This document shows positions 27,617-30,599 of a stretch of DNA of 30,599 nt, in pieces. A model generated the notes under the pieces. That model saw only the letters and a list, made by a program, of their open reading frames with translations, did not search any database and was not told the DNA's origin. Numbering within the stretch: position 1 is the stretch's first letter; every line of letters begins with the position of its first letter. The DNA comes from JBPOIC01 sp052034865. GTDB taxonomy: Bacteria; UBA10199; JADFYH01. The position numbers were made by a program, and so were the translations under genes. The stretch covers positions 1-30,599 of the forward strand of contig JBPOIC010000013.1 in assembly GCA_052034865.1 (NCBI GenBank), written 5' to 3'.

Positions 27617-28789
27617 ATGTCTCGTAGACTTAACCCTCATATTTATCGTCTGGGGCTGCTCAGTTTTTTTAATGATCTGACCTCGGAGATGATTATTCCT
27701 CTCTTGCCCGCCTATCTCACCCTTCTTGGGGCTGGGCCTTTTTTCCTAGGACTCATGGAAGGATCCGCCAATTCTCTGATTTACGTAACTACGCTATTTG
27801 CCGGTGCCTATGCCGAAAAATATGGAAAAAACAAACAGCTTACCTGGGTTGGGTATGCCCTGTGTGCCCTCATTCGGCCTTTCTTGGGAATTCCTCTTCT
27901 GACTTCGGTATTTTTGGTTCGATGCATAGACCGGATTGGAAAAGGAATTCGCACCGCTCCGCGCGACGGACTCATCACAGCCTTAGCCCCTCAAAAAGAT
28001 TGGGGACGCGCCTTTGGTATCCAGCGCGCTCTGGATCATTCAGGTTCCCTGCTTGGAGCGGCCATTGCTTCTTATTATCTTTCCAAATACACAGTTCATT
28101 ATCCCACGTTTTTTCTGATAGCGAGTATCCCAGCAATTCTTTCAATTCTCTGGCTTCCCAGAAAAATTCCAGAAGTAATAACTCCTCAAATCAAAGGGCC
28201 GACAAAACTTTCCTGGAAAAAACTTCCTAAAAATTTAAAACCGTATGTATTGCTGATTTTATTTGTCGCCCTCACCACACCCTCTCAACTGTTTTTACTA
28301 ACACGTATGCAAGAGCTGGGAGCCCCGACCTATCTGCTTCCCCTTGCCTGGTTTCAGATCACATTTTTTAGTTTAATTTCAGCGTATGTGGGCGGCCACC
28401 TTGCCGACCATTTTAGCCGTCGTTGGATTCTTGCGGGTGGCTGGCTTTTATTTGCTTTTGTCTTTTTTGGATTTGCGGTGACTCACGATCTGATTGTTGG
28501 ATGGATTTTATTAGCTCTCTATGGAATTCAAGCCGGAATTGTTGAGCCGGCAGAAAAAGCCTATCCAGCCTCCATCGCAGATGAAGAAGGACGTACCAGT
28601 GCCTTAGGCTGGTATGCCTTTGCCTATGGTTTGGGATTGCTCCCTGCCTCATTTTTTTTTGGAATTATTTGGGAAAGGTGGGATTCTAAAATGGCGTTTA
28701 TGATCTATGCAGGATTAACCCTAATTTCAGTGCTGATAGCGCCACTACTACCGGATAGCCGAAAGAAAAGGTTAGATGCGGTCAATTAA
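27617..28789 (+). CDS. major facilitator superfamily transporter
   Basis: A 390-residue membrane protein with about 12 hydrophobic segments. The first loop has AEKYGKNK and the next part DRIGKGIRTAPRDGLIT, a motif of a widespread uncharacterised MFS subgroup; the second half repeats a short basic loop (ADHFSRRWI). The substrate is unknown. It starts 11 bp after the phosphorylase and closes the unit, which hints at nucleoside- or base-related transport without proving it. Confidence 0.88.
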   Translation: MSRRLNPHIYRLGLLSFFNDLTSEMIIPLLPAYLTLLGAGPFFLGLMEGSANSLIYVTTLFAGAYAEKYGKNKQLTWVGYALCALIRPFLGIPLLTSVFLVRCIDRIGKGIRTAPRDGLITALAPQKDWGRAFGIQRALDHSGSLLGAAIASYYLSKYTVHYPTFFLIASIPAILSILWLPRKIPEVITPQIKGPTKLSWKKLPKNLKPYVLLILFVALTTPSQLFLLTRMQELGAPTYLLPLAWFQITFFSLISAYVGGHLADHFSRRWILAGGWLLFAFVFFGFAVTHDLIVGWILLALYGIQAGIVEPAEKAYPASIADEEGRTSALGWYAFAYGLGLLPASFFFGIIWERWDSKMAFMIYAGLTLISVLIAPLLPDSRKKRLDAVN

Positions 28790-28912
28790 CAAGGCTTTAC
28801 AAATTGATTAAAAAATAACACGCTCAACTAAACTATTCCCCCTCCAATTTTTTTTCGTTATCATTTTCGGTAAAGCAAACTTCAACAAAACCCATCTTTA
28901 CGGAGAAAATCT

Positions 28913-29758
28913 GTGGAATCCATTTCTAGCAAAATCATTCAGGAAGCGGAAATCCCGGCCATGTCGGCGGTCTTACAGCAGGTTCTTGCAATGACCAACA
29001 ACCCCAACACTTCCAACAATGATCTTGAAAAACTGATTTTGACAGAGCCTGGCTTAATGGCTCACATCTTAAAATTGGTGAATTCAGCTTACTATGCACT
29101 TCCTCGCAGAATCAGCGCCGTTGGCCACGCCATCTCCATTCTGGGTTTTTCAACGATCAAGAGCCTGACTTCAGGACTCATGCTTTTCAATGTGTTTAAA
29201 GATATCTCAGGGCTTGAAAAAGATTATATAGAGGCAGTTTGGGATCGCTCTTTAAAATCTTCTGCGGTGATGAAAATTCTTTCCAAAAAAGAACCTCTTG
29301 AACATCGCGATGAACTTTTTCTGGCAGCAATGATTCACGATATTGGTCACCTGATTTTAAGGCAATATTTTCAGGGAAGATATGAAGAGCTCTGCGATGA
29401 AAATCCTTTTCCTTCCATTGAGAAAGAGCAGGAAGCCTTAGAAGTCCATCACGCCGAGGTCGGGAGCGAATTACTTATCGAGTGGAAGTTTCCGGAAGCG
29501 GTAATTCAGATGGTACGCTTTCACCACTCTCCTGATTTGTACGAAACAAATTCCAAAGATATTCATTACATCAATTTGTGTGATTGGATCGCCGATGAAA
29601 GCAAGGAGTTGGAATCACTTCTTCAACAGGAAGAAGAAAGTCTGGATCCTGCTTTGATTGAAAAGATTGAGGCTGCGGGCTGGAGTTGGCGGGAGCTTCA
29701 AAATCACCATGAGGAAATTTCAGCTTCCCTTCATGCAGCGGAGTCGTCCCTTCATTAA
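28913..29758 (+). CDS. HDOD domain signalling protein
   Basis: A 281-residue protein consisting almost wholly of an HDOD domain: an N-terminal IPAMSAVLQQVLAMTNNPNTS, ILKLVNSAYYALPRRISAVGHAISILG (53-79), an HD pair in AAMIHDIGHL (His142, Asp143), and HHAEVGSELLIEWKFPEAV with MVRFHH. HDOD proteins act in signal output and stress or motility control, usually without known enzyme activity. No receiver or GGDEF domain is attached. The start is GTG at 28913, chosen because CGGAG lies about 8 bases upstream. Its stop is 6 bp from the convergent aminotransferase gene. Confidence 0.9.
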   Translation: MESISSKIIQEAEIPAMSAVLQQVLAMTNNPNTSNNDLEKLILTEPGLMAHILKLVNSAYYALPRRISAVGHAISILGFSTIKSLTSGLMLFNVFKDISGLEKDYIEAVWDRSLKSSAVMKILSKKEPLEHRDELFLAAMIHDIGHLILRQYFQGRYEELCDENPFPSIEKEQEALEVHHAEVGSELLIEWKFPEAVIQMVRFHHSPDLYETNSKDIHYINLCDWIADESKELESLLQQEEESLDPALIEKIEAAGWSWRELQNHHEEISASLHAAESSLH

Positions 29759-29764
29759 ACAATC

Positions 29765-30599
29765 TTATCCTTCGAGGATTTTTTCTAGTTCACGCTCTTC
29801 CACTTCACTTTTCCCGCGTGCTTTGAGAGCCTGTTTTGCCAAACGGTATCCCACCTCCCACGCAGATCCCGGAAATTTATGACAACCCGCCAGCACTTCA
29901 TCGAGTGCATTCACAAAATGATCAGCCTCTTTTTCGGTAATCATTAAGGGAGGAAGAATCTTCACCACATCCATGTTGTGGCCGGGAACCTGAGAAAGAA
30001 TCCGATGATCCGTAAAAAGCGGTACGACGATCATTTGACCAAACAGTCCCTTGGAAGCCTTGTGGATGAGATTCCAGCCGATGCGCAATTTGAAAGACCT
30101 GGGCTCGCCAAACTCAATGGCAATCATCAAGCCCTTCCCGCGCACTTCCTTGATCATCTCATATTTTTCTTTCAAATGATTCAGACGCTCGATCAGATAA
30201 CGCCCTATCCGATCGGCATTCTCAATCAGCTTTTCTTCTTCGAGAACTGAGAGTGTCGCGAGTCCTGCTGCCATCGCGAGATCGTTCTTTCCAAACGTAG
30301 AAGAATGAACCACACAGCGATCCATTTTAGAAAAAACCGAATCATATATTTCGCGTCGGGTTAAAATTGCACCGACTGGCACATAGCCTCCACTTAAAGA
30401 CTTTGCGATTGTCACGATATCAGGCTCTAAGCCCCAATGTTCGAAGGCAAAAAACTTGCCCGTACGCCCAAGCCCTGTCTGGATTTCATCCGCAATCAGC
30501 AACGTGCCATATTTTTTACAGAGTCGTGTGGCATCGGTCAGATAATTTTACTGAGGAAGAAAAAAACCCGTTACCAGAAAGGGTTCAAAGGTGAACCAG
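29765..30599 (-). pseudogene. class III aminotransferase, 5' end cut by the window, in-frame stop
   Basis: The C-terminal 60 percent of a class III PLP aminotransferase (ornithine/putrescine/acetylornithine group): IADEIQTGLGRTG with the PLP Asp, TIAKSLSGGYVPVGAI with the Schiff-base Lys, HSSTFGKNDLAMAAGLATLSVLEEE, and VRGKGLMIAIEF. Its C-terminus has an extra tail of about 40 residues. Homology continues upstream of the open frame (TFEPFLVTGFFLPQ, then NYLTDATRLCKKYG) but TAA at 30548-30550 interrupts it between Gln and Asn, where a Lys (AAA) would be expected. So either one base is wrong near the sequence edge or the gene is a pseudogene; translation could restart at TTG 30502, though that would lack half the active site. 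The substrate cannot be assigned. Confidence 0.75.

Overview
The window reads as a chromosomal stretch of a Gram-negative bacterium of moderate to low GC. The 16S gene resembles those of lineages once grouped as Deltaproteobacteria (for example the stretch around 3960-4030 on the minus strand), and a porin, a predicted lipoprotein and a periplasmic c-type cytochrome imply an outer membrane. I cannot name a genus from sequence reading alone. Both ends cut through genes: 23S rRNA on the left, a class III aminotransferase on the right.

Layout. (1) 1-4800, minus strand: an rRNA operon in the order promoter - boxA-like leader - 16S - tRNA-Ile(GAT) - tRNA-Ala(TGC) - 23S (3' part missing). A 17-bp perfect inverted repeat flanks 16S as its processing stem, and boxA-like TCTTTGA motifs recur in the leader and in both spacers. 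(2) 4800-6100: a gene-poor stretch holding a badly decayed IS630-type transposase. (3) 6105-11565, plus: a leucine/isovalerate (liu) catabolic cluster: methylcrotonyl-CoA carboxylase beta subunit, methylglutaconyl-CoA hydratase, biotin carboxylase, a separate biotin carrier protein and HMG-CoA lyase. Together they take 3-methylcrotonyl-CoA to acetoacetate and acetyl-CoA. The usual fused alpha subunit is split in two here, and the first gene of the pathway (isovaleryl-CoA dehydrogenase) is not present. (4) 11595-13205: an unrecognised lipoprotein with a HExxH motif. (5) 13321-17598, plus: an iron module: a Fur-family regulator, then an OprB-type porin, feoA and feoB in one apparent operon, with a 17-bp Fur-like palindrome upstream of the porin.

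(6) 17775-23741, minus: argG, a MazEF-type toxin-antitoxin pair with a palindromic operator, then a class V aminotransferase, serA and purA. The aminotransferase next to serA probably stands in for phosphoserine aminotransferase. (7) 23742-24172: a divergent regulatory region with three inverted repeats. (8) 24173-28789, plus: a tightly packed unit of a P-loop kinase/dCMP deaminase fusion, a cytochrome c'-like protein, a two-helix potassium channel, an AMP/thymidine phosphorylase-family enzyme and an MFS transporter. (9) 28913-29758, plus: a stand-alone HDOD protein, convergent with (10) a class III aminotransferase on the minus strand that carries an in-frame stop close to the window edge.

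Most of the window is housekeeping and catabolic. The points most worth a second look are the split carboxylase alpha subunit, the porin-feoAB unit with its operator and homopolymer-disrupted start, the kinase-deaminase fusion and its neighbours, the lipoprotein with a possible zinc-protease motif, and the palindrome cluster at 23920-24043. I saw no CRISPR array, phage or obvious defence island.
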